64,000 bases of DNA from Ilyonectria destructans (lineage: Eukaryota; Ascomycota; Sordariomycetes; Hypocreales; Nectriaceae), in contig JAHEWK010000016.1 of the NCBI GenBank assembly GCA_020740775.1, positions 434,001-498,000 of the forward strand, in the 5' to 3' direction. Positions 44,508-58,300 of the stretch are shown one piece after another; position 1 is the stretch's first letter; each line of letters opens with the position of its first letter. A program made the translations under genes and the position numbers. Under the pieces are notes generated by a model. The model was given only the letters and a program-made list of their open reading frames with translations, did not search any database and had not been told where the DNA came from.

Positions 44508-47500
44508 TTATTAAGATCTCTACAGTCTCTTAACTAAATTCCAATCTAACATCAGAATTAAAATCAGCATAAAAATTCATCTAAACGATAATACCACAGC
44601 AGCAGCTGCAGAATACTGCTAAAGTAGCGAAGCCGATAGCAGTAGATTTAGGTCGGGCTGGCCTTAAAAGTAGCAGCTTCTACCTTAATATAGGAGCCTC
44701 CCAGTACGGGCAGCATTAGCGTAGCGATATCGTAACGGCCTTACCGACTGAAGAAGAGACTGCTAGAGATACTAAAGAAGAGAAGGCACTTAAGGAATTA
44801 TCCAGTCTTATCCAGAGGGAAATTCTTAATAGAGTATAGAAAATTGTCTATACTCTAGCTAATATGAAAATTCTATAGTACTATAGTAATACTAATAAAG
44901 CTATATTAATATACTTTAAGCTTAAAGAAACAATCTATAAGGTAGTATATAAAGCTATTTAAAGCACCCAGACTGATACCGATATATAGCTATAGTGAAT
45001 ATAGGTGGATATTATATTATCTAGATATAATACCTACTAACCCCCCCTAAAGCCTATCCCCACTAGATATAACTGTAAAGTTATAATTAAATAAAATAAC
45101 CCTCTAGAGGAGATATACTTATATACTCCAGTTAAGGCTATAATAGCAGTTAATATAGCAATAGGAGATCTAAAGGCTATAATAGCAGCCTGCTAGCTAT
45201 AGAGTGGAGATATTATTATTACCTTTTACAGCCTAGCAGCTAAATATATTATAATAGATAATTAGATCTAAAAGGCCTTTAGGAATAATATATTAATATT
45301 AAAGAGAATATATAGTATAATAATAAAAGGTATACCAGCTAAAAGCTAATAGGTTAACTGAGATAACCTCTATAGAAAAATAGAAAAAAAAAATAATATT
45401 ACTATTATTAGAATAAGCTTAATATAAAGCTAAAAGGATACTATAATAAGAATCAGTATAATTCTTATAGTTAATAGTATAATAGCTACTAACTAGTTAT
45501 ATAATAAAGAGCTAGTTTATAAATTAATAATAATAGACTATAAACTCTTTAAGAAGTTATTATAGCTAAAGTAGTACTTTAACTGCTATAAAATAGACTA
45601 TATCGCCAGATTCTATAGAGAAAAAGCTTAATATAGATACTATAGTACTACTATATATCCTAACAGCAAAAAGAACTGCCTATTAATACCTACTAAAATA
45701 GCAAAATACCTAGAATATTAAGGTAACTACCTAATATAGTTATAATAGTATCCTATAGTTAATAGCTACTAGCAATAGGCAATCTACACCTACCTATATT
45801 AACCCAGAAGGTTTAAAAATAGATAGAACCTATAGTAATACCCTAATACTCCGCCCTTTAGGTAGCTAAACCTAAAAGACTATAGACTCTAAACTCTCTC
45901 CTACCAGAAAAGAGGCCCCAGATACCCCCTAGGCTTAAGCAGAGCCGCTAAAGTAGTTAGAACCAGCCCTAATACTATTACAGTAGTACCGTAAAGAGCC
46001 AATAGAGCGCCTAAAGATATAACTATTAGAAGGATATTCTAAAGGGTATAGAGCTCTACTCTAATAACCTTAATAAGCCAACCAGCCAATATTAAAGCAA
46101 ACTTTAGCTGGGCTTAAAACCCCCCTCTAAGTATATAGAATTAATAATCCTCTAATAGAATATAAATAAACAGGCTGCTTTAATACTTCTGACTCTAGGA
46201 GGCAGTATATAATATAATATTATATTTCTATAGAAACTATATTGGAATACTAATATAGATTAATCAGTCTGTCTGGCTACTAGTAATTACTATATAGTAT
46301 ACTATAGTAGCCACTTAGTAATATATATATATAAAAAGTATTAAATTTAGAATTAAATAGCAATTAGAGGGGCAGACTAAAAAGAAGTAATTTTTAAAAT
46401 AATAGGCCTTTAGATTATAAAACTCTACAGCCTAAGAGAATTAATTAGCAGAAGGAAACTACTTAAAGAGGTTACTATAGCTATATAGGGAAATCCCTTA
46501 GTAATTATAGATAATATCAACTAATATCATTCTATATAGAATAAGTATAATAGAGTATTAAGAGGTATAGAGATAGTTATTAAACTAGCTATACTTAATA
46601 GATAGAACCTACTAACCCTAAGGGGAATAAAAACTAGAGGCTAATAGGGATATAGAGATAGTACTATAGATTTTATATAGATATTATAGGGAGTCTTAAG
46701 CTGCTACAGTAAAGAAGTAAAACTTAAGGGCTCTAACTATAGACCCTAACTAATTACAGTAAGTATCTAACTTATACTCTAACTAGAAGTCTAGTAACCT
46801 CTAGATAATTCTAAAGGGACTTTCTACAGCCTTAACTAGAAGGAAATAAACCTAATACATCTAGCAGCTAAAATTAATCTATAGCTAAAGCTAAATAAGA
46901 TAGAAATAAATATTAAAACTACTAAGAACCTAAATTAAGCTATAGAGAAGTTAACTCTAGCCCTTATTCAGATTACTATTATAGTAATACTATAGTATAA
47001 ATAGCCCTACTGGCAATTAGAAAAATAATAAAATATAGAAATCTAAAAGACTACTAAATAAGTTAAATTAGCCAGAAGATACTACTAATAATATAGAGGT
47101 ACTACTAAGTAGAAATACCTCCTTCTTACCTAATACCTCTAGAATTAAGCTATAAATAACTTATACAGGAAATATCAGAGGCTTTTCCTCTAAGAGGCTG
47201 GTAATAACCCGAAGATATTCTAAAAGATAAAGAGATAGATAAGACTCTATAGCAGCCTCCCCTATAATAGCCCGCAGATCCCACCCCTACTAAAAAGGGA
47301 GGGAGATAATCCTACAGATAACTACAGAGAGAAAGCTAGAATTCTAGCAGAATGATTCTTCCCAAACCTAAAGGCCGACCTTAGCGATATCCCTAAGGGG
47401 GCTATAGCCCCCTCTATATTCACCCCAGATAACTTTAAGAACTAGAATTATAATAATAAAGAGATAGTGGAAATTCTAGCTAAAATAAAACTATAAAAAG

Positions 47501-50500
47501 CCTTAAGTAATAATAATATCCCTATAGGCCTTCTTAAGGTATATAATAAGACTTTTAATAAAACTATAGCTAGATTAGCTTATATTAATATAAAACTAAG
47601 TTACTTTCTGCAGTAATACTATAGTATAATAGCAGTAGTACTTAAGAAAGTAGATAAAATTTAAAAAGAGAGAAACTATATTAAAGCTTATAGGCCTATC
47701 TTACTGTTTTATATAACTGGAAAAATTATAGAGGCAGCTATTAAGAAATACCTTATAATTACTGTAGAAGCTTTAGAACTTCTACTGAATAGCTAAATAG
47801 AAAACCAAATTAAAAAATCAACTAAAATAGCTATCTAGCTAGTAATAGAGGCTATTAGAATAGTATAGAACTACTACAGTATTATAATAATTCTATAACT
47901 AGATATCTTAAGTGCCTTTAATATAGTTAACTTTATATACCTACTCTATATACTTAAACTAATAGGAATCAACCTCTAAATAGTTAAATAGATTTATAGC
48001 TACCTTATAGAAAGAATAATATAACTTTATTTTAATAATAAAGAGTTTAGTATATTTATAATTTATATAGAGGTACTATAGAGCTCCCCCCTTTCTTCTA
48101 TTCTCTTTTTAATTTATATCGGTATACTCTATAAACTACTAGAAAGATAGAAGGAATTAGTAATTACTAAATTTACAGATAATATTAATCTAATTGCAGT
48201 AGGACTATTAAAAGTAATAATATAATATTATCTAAAGGCTATATAAAAGATCTATAATAACTAAATAAAGAAATATAGAATAATCTTTAAATCCAGTAAG
48301 TTTAAACTCCTTTACTTTACTAGAAAATACTAACTGTCTTAAAACCCAATATAATTAGAGAATATAACAATATTATTAAATAGCAGCCTTAAAATACTAG
48401 GTATTTAACTAAACTGGAAACTTAACTAGTCAGTCTATCTTAAGGAGTTAACTATTAAGATACTATACTAATAGTATACCCTTAGTATAATTACTATATC
48501 TATATAGAGGTATAATATCTATAAAAGTCGCCTAATATATATAGTAGCAATTAGAATAACACTAGCCTATAGCGCCTCTACCTTCTACTAACCTACTAAG
48601 CCAGATAGCAACCCCTAAGGGATAGCTTGCAAGCTAGCTGCAGAGCAGACAAAAAGCCTCCATATTACAGCTAGAGTATATAAGGCCACCCCAATAAGAA
48701 ACCTAAAAATAGAGCTTAATATACCTCCTCTAGATCTATACCTTAACCTACAGCTGGCCCAATTTAAAGCTCATACCCTTATAGAACCGGCCTAACAGGT
48801 AATCAATAAGGCTACTGCTGCAGTCTTAACAGCCTTACCGAAATATAGAGGCCCTTAGAGATACCTAAATAAAGTAAATACTAAATAGCTACAGAGGTAG
48901 CTAGAGGACGAGAAAATAGCAGCTAATACTATAGATAGAGACTGAAAAGTAAGATGGGCGGCTATAGCAGTAAAACAGAGGGCGCAGAGGGGCTATAGTA
49001 ATACCAGTATCTCGGATAGATTCCCCTTCAATATAAACTATAGAACTCTATATAGCAGCCAGCTAAGGTATATTAATAGCCTAATTATCTAACTATATAT
49101 AGAATATATCAGCCTTTAAGTCTTCCTCTTTAATAGAAGAGTCCCTAAGATAATATTACTATAATACCCCTGCAGTAACAGTAAATAAACTATTAAATAT
49201 ATATTTACCTACTATATACTCTATAAAAAGATCTACCTTCTAAAACTTAAACCTTAGGACTATAGAGATATAGGTTAATACCTTAATAATAAATATATAG
49301 TACCTATAGCAGTAATTTAGTATAGTAAAATAGTCCGGCCAGCTTAATTTAGGCTTACTATAACTCTATAATAAAGATAGAAGTTATAAGAGCCAGATAA
49401 AAAAGGGGAATAATACCTTAGTAATAATATATAGAGGATTATTCAGATTAATTAAGATATAGATAAAAGTTATTTTATAAAGGAATTAAACCTATAAAAA
49501 AAGGGGGCCTATAAAGAGCCTCAGGCTGAAGCTAAAGTAATACTAATAGAGTACCTACTTACTAATAATACTATTATTATTATTATCTAAAGAAACTAAA
49601 AGCCTAATACTAGTAATAAGAATCTTACTGAGAATAATAAGGCAATAAAAAAGACAGTTAGTCTTAGCAGCTATAAAGCCCCTATTAAGAGCCTCTAGAG
49701 TCAGCTCAGTAGCTACCTTATTCTTTACTTTTCTCCTGCTAGAAGCTGTAGCAATAGCCTACTAGTTATAATAGCTAAAAATCTCCTTAACCTTATCTAT
49801 ATTATCAGACTATAATAAATTAGCAGGAATATTATATAACTATAGGGATATCTATATAGTTAAGTATCTTACCTACAGCCTTATAGATATAATATTAAAT
49901 AAGGTGGGCTATAGATAGAGCTTAAATAGGAGTAATAAGATTACTAGAATAATTAGAAACCTAAAGGGAGTAAGTATTAGTATAGAGCTACTATAGAGGC
50001 TACTTACTGAGATATAAATATACTTCCTTTTTATATAATAGGTATAGTAACTACTAAAATCTAGATAAGAATTAATATTAAAAAAAGAAGAAGACTATAG
50101 TAAAATTATAGAGATAATATACTATAGGTAAAATAAAATCAGCTAGAAGTACAGACTAAAATTATTAACTAAGTATAATAGGTATAGAGAAGAGAATAAT
50201 AACTATTAACCTTCTATAAAATAGTCAGTAGGAATACTATAGGGATATTATAGAGAACTTATAGAGGTAAGAAAGAGCTTCTTTATATTAATTAAAAGGA
50301 AGAAAAGCTTATTAGAAACTTCTATTATAAGAGATAAAAAGGTAGATATCTTTAGCTTCTTAAAAGCCTTAGGCAAACTCTCTATAGTATTATTAAGAGT
50401 ATATTTGCCGGTTATAGCAGCCTTCTTATTAAGATAGATATACTTATAAATAAGTACCTCCTTCTTCTCTACCTCCTTATAAAGAAGCTTTATAGCTGCA

Positions 50501-51300
50501 GCAGTATTAATAAGGGCCTTCTTCTTAGCAGCCTTCTTATAGCACTTAGCAGTCTATACTACCTTCTTCTTATTAGGAGATAAATAGGGGGTTATAGTAG
50601 TGGAATTAAGATAAAACTGCAGTAGGTATATAAGTAGAAATTAAAGAGAAAAAAGATAACTACTCTTAAGTTAGTAGGGACCCAGTAATAATATAAAGAC
50701 TATAGAGGGAGGAATAGAAGACTTATAAGAAACAGCTACAGCAGGAGCAGCAGAAAGATAATAAAAAAGAAAAAAAAAGAAAAAGAAGAAATAGAGGGAA
50801 AAAGACCTTTTATAGAGCCAAAAAGAAACCTCAGGCAGGCCCTAAACCCCTAAATCTTAGGGGCATAGGGACAGTTATATAGATAAGGCTATTAAGAGCC
50901 TAAAGTAAAAATAAGAAGAAAATAAAAATAGAGGCCGCTAAGGTAATACAGAATAAGCCCTATATTACTACAGAACTAACCTACCCCAGAAAATATAGAG
51001 CCAGAAAACCGAGCAAATATCAATATAGACCCAGCACCCACATACACGCCGACACATAAGGGTCATATAACCAGAAGAAGAAAAAGCCAAGCTTTAAGAT
51101 ATCAGTAGAGGCCCAGGGGGCTACCGCAAAAGCATCCAGAGTATCGTACCGCAAAGGGCTGCTACAGCACTGCCGCAGCAACTACAGAAGCAGATAAAAG
51201 CAGATAAATACGGGGCGCAGCACTAATTGCTGCAATCCCGCAGAGAAAACCCCTATTAGCTCCTCTATAACCCTAAGGCAGTTAGGACTGAAAGAAGGGT
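44508..51300 (+). mobile_element. Decayed non-LTR retrotransposon (LINE, Tad1/I-like)
   Basis: Both products are visible as stop-riddled relics on the + strand. A gag-like zinc knuckle lies at about 45575-45620 (YFNCYKIDYIARFY, where all changed Cys, Gly and His positions fit G-to-A or C-to-T). Reverse-transcriptase blocks lie at about 47860-48240: motif A LDILSAFNIVN at 47899-47931, a relic of the motif B Gln-Gly-Ser-Pro-Leu-Ser block near 48075-48100, and motif C FTDNINLIAVG near 48172-48204. The order gag, then RT, and a length of about 6.8 kb fit Tad1-type elements. The two ends (44508-44790 and 50990-51270) keep many CAG/GC-rich words and are less mutated than the body. Exact ends, poly-A tail and target duplication were not identified. 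The element cannot be active. Confidence 0.7.
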
Positions 51301-54300
51301 AATTATATAAGCTGCAAACCTAAATAAGGCTGGTAATAAAATCACTAGTATAGACCTAACAATAATATTATACCCCTAAAGGTAGCTAAGTAAAACTGCA
51401 GTAAGGTTTTTATTTTATAGCTGGATAGCTAGAAGGTTTTTCCTCCTTAAATTAGTTAGTAGGAGTTCTATAGGCCTAGATATAGATAAAATAGTATATA
51501 CTGAATAAATAAATAAAAAATATAGTTATCTCTTAAGACTATATATTAAAATTGCTTTTAATTTAGTAAATATTTATAGTATTATTTTAACTATAAGGTA
51601 TATTATTAAAAAGCTATAGTATAATTAATTAGATTTAATAATAAAGAACTATTTATAGTAAGTTATTATTAATATATTAATAAATTATTATTAATTTTCT
51701 TTTAAATTTTACTTATAATTCTAAGGGTTAAAAGAAAACAATTTAGATTTCTTATAATATAATTTAAAGATATATTCTACCTAAGGATACTAATATTTCT
51801 TACTTTCTTATTTTATTATATAGAATTTATTTTTATCTATCTTTACTACTAATTTATATTCTACTAAATATCCTTAAGCAGCTAAAAATAACTATTTAAT
51901 ATTAAGAGAGTCTATTAATATTAAGTAAATCTTAATTTATTACTAATATATTATTAATTTATTACTAATTAATTTCCAGATATATAGCTAAAATTACCTA
52001 AAATATAGACTCTTCTTAAAGAGAATAATAATTACTATCTTACTGATATTTACCTCAATCTGATAAATAATATCTAACTATAATATATTCTATAAAAGTA
52101 AAAAGTAATTTATTTCCCTAATAGATCTATATATCTTAATACTTATTATAAGTTTAAATTATATTATAAGAATTAGACTGAATAGATATATTTCTATAAT
52201 AAATTTCCAATATATTATTAATATATTATTAGTATATCTAAATCTTCTATAATAATAAAGTTAATTTAATAATTATAATATTCTTTTAAAAATAAGTTAA
52301 AATATTTAATTAACCTAATATATTTACCTTTTAAGTTAATATAAATTTTAAGTATATTATTAAGTTAGAAGAAAATAAGCTTATTTAGGGTTTTTATAAT
52401 ATTTAGGCTTAATTAAATAGATATTACTTTAAGGTATTAGTAATATATTACTAATATATTATAGCCTTACTTCTTATTTAGGTAGTTATAAATACTTAAA
52501 TTAAAAAAGTATATAAATTTATATATACTTTAGTATTTATATATATTAAAAGGGAATATTATATTAATATTAAGTAGTATTATATTTATAGTAAGAGACT
52601 TTATAGAGTTACAGTTAATTAAGATTAAAGTAACCTTTTGGGTATATTATTAAAAGTATTAATAATATATTACTAATATATTATCTTAAAATTCTATAAA
52701 TACCTTAATAAGATTATTAATTCTAAATATTATCTCTAGGAGTAATATACTTAGAGATATATATAATTCTATTATATTTACTTTAAATAAGATATTAGTA
52801 TATTTTATAATATATAATTTATTATTAATCTTTTATTAATATTCTTTTAGATACTATATATTAGAAGGTATAGAATTTTAGCTGTAATTATTATTTAATA
52901 TATTAGCAGATAATAAATATTCTTAATATAGAGTTACTAGAATTATTTATAAGTTTTTATAAGTAACTTTTAGAATATAAAACTATCTTTTAATTAATAC
53001 TTTAATAATTTATTAATAATACCTGTAGGATTTTTAATTATTAGAGATTAAATATACTATAAAATATAAATTCTACTTATAGTTAGTTTCTATTTTAGCT
53101 TTTTTAAGATAATAAAAGAGTAGTAAAATAAATACTCTTATTATATAAATTCTATAGAGTAACTATATAAGGTATTTTATTAAGCTAGTAGCTATTATAT
53201 AAGTCTGCTAAATATAATTTAGGTATATATATATTAAAGTATTATTAATATATTATTAATAGATTATAGAAATAAAAAATTTAACTAACTAAAGATCTTA
53301 TATCAGTAAGTAATTTTAATATCTAAAGTTTTTTTATCTTATATTAATATAAATAAAAAAGGTTAGATTTAGTAAGAAAATTAATATTAATATAAGTTAT
53401 TAAAAAAAAATAAGAAATCTATTATTAATATATTTTATTTAGGTAAAAAAAGAAGAAAGTAATCAGCCTTATAGTAGTCTTCTAGAAGCTAAAGTTAGAT
53501 ATTTTTCCCTAACTCTTAAGGTAACTTATCTATTTCTATATAGTTAAATCTTTTAGGCTCTAGCTATAAAATACTATCTTCTTCTTTAAATCTAATTAAA
53601 GTTAGATTTTTTACTTCTTTTAGAGTATTAAGGTAAATAAAGATAAATAGATTAATAATATATTACTAATATATTAATAGAGCTACTAGTAGAACCTCTA
53701 ATAGAGCAGCTAGTAAAGCTTCTAATAGAGCTTTTAGTAAAGCTTCTAGTAGGGCTTCTAGTAGCTATTACTCTATACTAAGTTTAAATTTATAATAAAA
53801 CTAGAATCAGACTTTAGAGATATTAAGGTTATAAATTTAATTAGTAGATATAGAGTAACTTATAGAGGAAAGTAAAATTAAAAGAATAAAATTAAAAAGA
53901 GAAAATAATTTAGAATAGATTTTTAATAGATTTTTAATAGATTTTTAATATATATTTTAAAGATTTATTATCTTTTTAAAATAAAATAAAATATCTTATA
54001 TTATTATATATTATATAAAATTTAGTATATATTTAATTATTTAATTATTTAATTAATATTTTATAATTCTATTAAAAATATTAGTATTTTAATATAATAT
54101 TAAAGTAATTTAATATATATATTTAATTATTTAAATACTATATTAAAATATCTTAAGATTTAAAAGAATTATATCTTAATTAAATATAAAAATATATTAA
54201 TATATTATATATTTAGATATTATATTTAAATATAATATCTTAAAATACTATACTAAATATTTTAATATATTAAGATATTAAAATATTATATTTAAATATA

Positions 54301-54895
54301 ATATTCTAATATTTTAATATATTTAATTAAATTATTTTATAAGGTAAATAATAAAAAAGAATTTATTAATAAAATCTTATTTATTAATTAGTATTTAGTT
54401 AAAATATATTTCCTAATATATTATCTAATATATAGATATTATAAAATAGTAAAAACTTTTAAGGGGTAAATATATTATAAATATATTATCTAAATTTATT
54501 TTCTATCTTTCTTATTACTTTTAGTACTTAATTTAACCTTAATAGCCTTATTCTATATAATTTTAAACTGCTAGATAAAATAGCCCTAAATAGTATAATT
54601 CTTAACTAGCTTAATAAGTAGGTATTCTAATATATTATTAATATATTAAAAAATTTTAAATTAAAGAAAAATAATTTATTTTTATAGTTAAATTTAATAT
54701 AGTATATATATATCTCCTTAGTAGAAATTCCTACTTCTATCTTTATATAGTTACCTTAAGGCTATAATATATTAGCTAAATATATTAGGCTAATATATTA
54801 ATAATTACTTATATTATTCTTTTTATAACTATATCTATTAGTCTTATAGTATAGTAAAATTAAATCCTTCTACTTATAAATAGAAAAAGAGGGGG
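51301..54895. repeat. AT-rich RIP-type desert, segment 2
   Basis: About 3.6 kb of extreme A+T content with no coding frame. The palindromic TA-rich word recurs at 51945-51975, 52207-52237, 52436-52463, 52657-52682, 53652-53681 and 54630-54650. A 12-bp minisatellite remnant lies at 53682-53768. No element type can be recognised. Confidence 0.65.
53682..53768. repeat. Decayed 12-bp minisatellite
   Basis: About seven units of the form AGAGC(T/A)(T/G)CTAGT / AAAGCTTCTAGT follow one another with single-base differences. Most differences are transitions. It stands out from its surroundings by its higher G+C. Confidence 0.7.
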
Positions 54896-54900
54896 GTATA
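54896..54900. repeat. Target-site duplication GTATA (left)
   Basis: GTATA directly precedes the left LTR and is repeated directly after the right LTR at 63311-63315. Five bases is the usual duplication length for gypsy integrases. Confidence 0.85.
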
Positions 54901-55311
54901 TATAACAGTCATACTCTCTAGACTGCTATATATATAGTATAGAGTAGGCAAGAGATAGATTATTAGTAGATAAACTGTAGGTTTATATTAGCAGATAGAT
55001 TAGGGCGTTACTTACTGGATAAATATTACATCTAGTAATAGTTAAGTATAGTAATATATAGCAAGTTAAGGTAATTAAGGTAACCAAATTATATTAATAG
55101 CTAAGTAGCTACTTATTGGAAATATATATTACTCTATTATCTATATACTTAAATAGATTATTAGATTGTATAAGTAATCTAGTAATTTAGGATCGTAGAA
55201 TTACAAAGGTAATCCTGCAATCCAGTTTTAGTTAGTTGAAAATTATAGGTATTAGAATACTGCTAGTTCTAACTGCCTGCTACCTACCTGAGGTATATAT
55301 AGGCTGTAATA
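54901..55311 (-). repeat. LTR of gypsy element (3' LTR with respect to the coding strand)
   Basis: 411 bp, a direct repeat of 62900-63310 and exactly the same length. Differences between the two are nearly all transitions. This copy is the more strongly decayed one (for example GGCTGTAATA here against GGCCGTGACA there). Allowing for these changes the ends fit TG...CA. Confidence 0.92.
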
Positions 55312-55316
55312 TAATG

Positions 55317-55326
55317 TCTCCCCTCT
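55317..55326 (-). other. Polypurine tract of the gypsy element
   Basis: On the - strand the ten bases read AGAGGGGAGA, five bases inside the 3' LTR. This is where plus-strand DNA synthesis would be primed. Its survival fits the lack of CA/TG steps in it. Confidence 0.7.
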
Positions 55327-58300
55327 ATTAGTCCTTATTCTTAAGGCCTATTATAAGACTATTCCCCTAATTTTTATATATATATCCAACCTAAACCTAT
55401 AAATATTCTGCTAATTATTATATTAGGTTGTATTTCTAAATCTATTAAGACTGAATAATATTCCATTCTTATGCAAGTTATTACCTCTAAGGGTTATAAA
55501 ATCATACCTTATTCCTACTGCTTTAAGAAGCAGTTAGTCTGCTGTATATCTAAGAAATCCTTATAGTGCAGTAAATATATAAGCTTAGGTCGTTCTTATA
55601 ATAGTTCTAATATTACTAGCTTTTATAAGTAGTTCTATATACTCTATTATTTTTCTTATACTGATTTCAGTAGTAACTAAGAATATAGAGGCTCAGCAAA
55701 AGGTTAATCTAGATATTAAGAAGGCTGAGAGTACCTTAACTAAGATATTGGCCTATTTAGTATATCTTTATAAATAAAAGAAAGTATTAAAGGAGTGTAG
55801 TTCTAATTTATTTATTTAAGGGATCTGGGAATTAGATAATATTAATAGGGTATATTCTTAGGAGTCTGCTATTCTTAAGGAGTAATAGGCTATTAGGGAG
55901 GTGCAGGCTGCTAGTGCTATAGATATACTGGATTGATCCTCTATACTGAGTGCGCCACTTAATTTATCTCTATTAGATTTCGATATTACTGGTAAGAATT
56001 CTTTATAATTTCTAGATATTATTTCTAGAATCTATCCCAATATATATTTTCTGGGCTGCTTCTTTATTTAAGGAAGTCTTTTAATTTAGCTTAATAATAT
56101 ATAAGGTATTTATAGGGTTCCTATATATCTTCCGATAGGTTGCAGTTTTCCTATTTTATAAGATATTTTATTTTATTATTTTCTCTTTTTATATTAAGAA
56201 TTATTTTAACTATAAATTTCTAGTTATTCTTAACTTCTATTTCTTAATTATTATCCTATATTTTAATATAAATAGTATCTGCTGCTAATTTAAGTAATAA
56301 AATATAAAAGATTAGATAGAGCTTAACCTTTAGTAGTAAGTCCAGTTTATAGTTATTTTCTGAGATTTTTTCTAAAATTTTATAAGGTCTAATAAATTTA
56401 AAGTTTAATTTATTATTCGGCCTTTTTATTGTAATGTTTTTTATTATAAGGTAGACTATATCTCCCTTCTGGAAGATTAGTCCCTTTAATCTTTTCTTAT
56501 TATAATGTTTTTTTATCTATTTATATATAAACTCTAATTCTATTTATATTTCTTCATATAGCTGTTATAGTTAGTTAGTACTAAGAATTGCCTTTATATT
56601 CAGGGGTTCTTCTTATAATAATCTGTAGGCGTCGGGGGTAAATCTAAAGTTAGTATAAGCTAGTATAAGCTTTATTATTCCTAAGGTAGATATATTATAG
56701 GCCAGTTGCACTATAGGCAGCTTCTAGACCCAGTTATCTTACTTATAGTTAATATAGCACTATAGGTACTATTTGACTATTTAGTTAAGTCTCTCTATTT
56801 AGCTATCCACTTATAGTCTCTAAGCTATTATAAGCTTATAGTTTAATCCTATTTAAGCTATTAGTTCTTACTAGAATTTAGATACAAATATTATTCCTCT
56901 ATTGGAGATAATCTCTATTAGCAATCCATATATACTAATAATATTTCTTAAGAATATATAAGAAAGTTATTTTATATCAGTAGATTCTTAGTAGGGTAGA
57001 AAGTATAAGAACTTTATAAGTCTATCTATAATAATAAATATACTATTATAGAGTACTCCAGTTATTAGATCTTTAGATAGTAGAAGCTTAATAATATAGT
57101 CTATAGTAATAGATTCCTAAGGTTATTATACTACTGGTAGTAATTATAATTATCTATAAGGCTTATATTATAGTAATTTTAACTTTTTATACAGATTATA
57201 TTCTTTAATAGTATCTAAGATAGCTTTCTTTATTTAGGGGAATAAGTATATTATCCTAAGCCTCTTAAGGGTCTTATTAATACTCTGGTATCTATATATA
57301 GGGTATTTATAAACTTTCTATACTAGTTATTATTATAGTTCTTCGGGAACCTATAATTATTCTATTTATTCTTCCTTAGGTAGTATATTATTATACTTCT
57401 GGATTTCTTTTAGCAGTAGGTTATCTGGTTCTACTATATATATTGCTATAAGTATTCTTCTATTAAGCTTATTAACAAACTGTACTTTCTTTATTAATTC
57501 TGAGGGCTATTAAGATTCTATTTCCCTTTTTTTATAGATATTATATTATCTAAAGTCTGCTAGATTAGTAATAAATCTCTAATAAAACCTAGTATATACT
57601 TAGTTAAATATAAGTTCTTATTTCTAGTAGTTTTTTATATATTTCTTACTGAATTTCAGTATATATTCCGGGGGTATAAAGGCTTATTTCTTATAGATAG
57701 GTATTCTATATTAATAGTTATACTTATAGAGGTAGATAGTATTATTATTATTCTTATAATAATAGTATTATTATATTTTATTCTGCTATTCTTTATTTAG
57801 AGTTTCTAGTAGGTTTTTATATACTATTCTAAGTTTCTTATTACACTCTAGGTATACTGTCTGTAGGTAGTTATTATTTTTAGGTATTATATAGTTGCAA
57901 TAGAATCTTTTATAGGCTTAGCTTTTTATAAGCCCCTTAATTTAGTAGTATTCTATTCTATTCTTTAGAAAATTAGATACCAGTTTCTAAGGTATAAATA
58001 TCTATTTATAGTATATTAGTATCCTACAGTTATAGTTAAATTCATTAGGAAATACTTTATTATTATTATTGTAAAATAAGTATTCCTTATAGATCTTTAT
58101 CTGCTACTCTTTATTAGGTATTTTATTTATATTATGCTATTTTTCCTTATATTTATAGATATTAGCAATATATCTCTATTTAAGATATCCTTCTGGGGTT
58201 AGCTTAAGGAGTTATTTATTTTCCTTAATAATGCCGATATTAAAGTCAGGTTGTCAGCTAATAGTATCTACTCTGCTATTTTCTAATTCTTTCTTATAGA

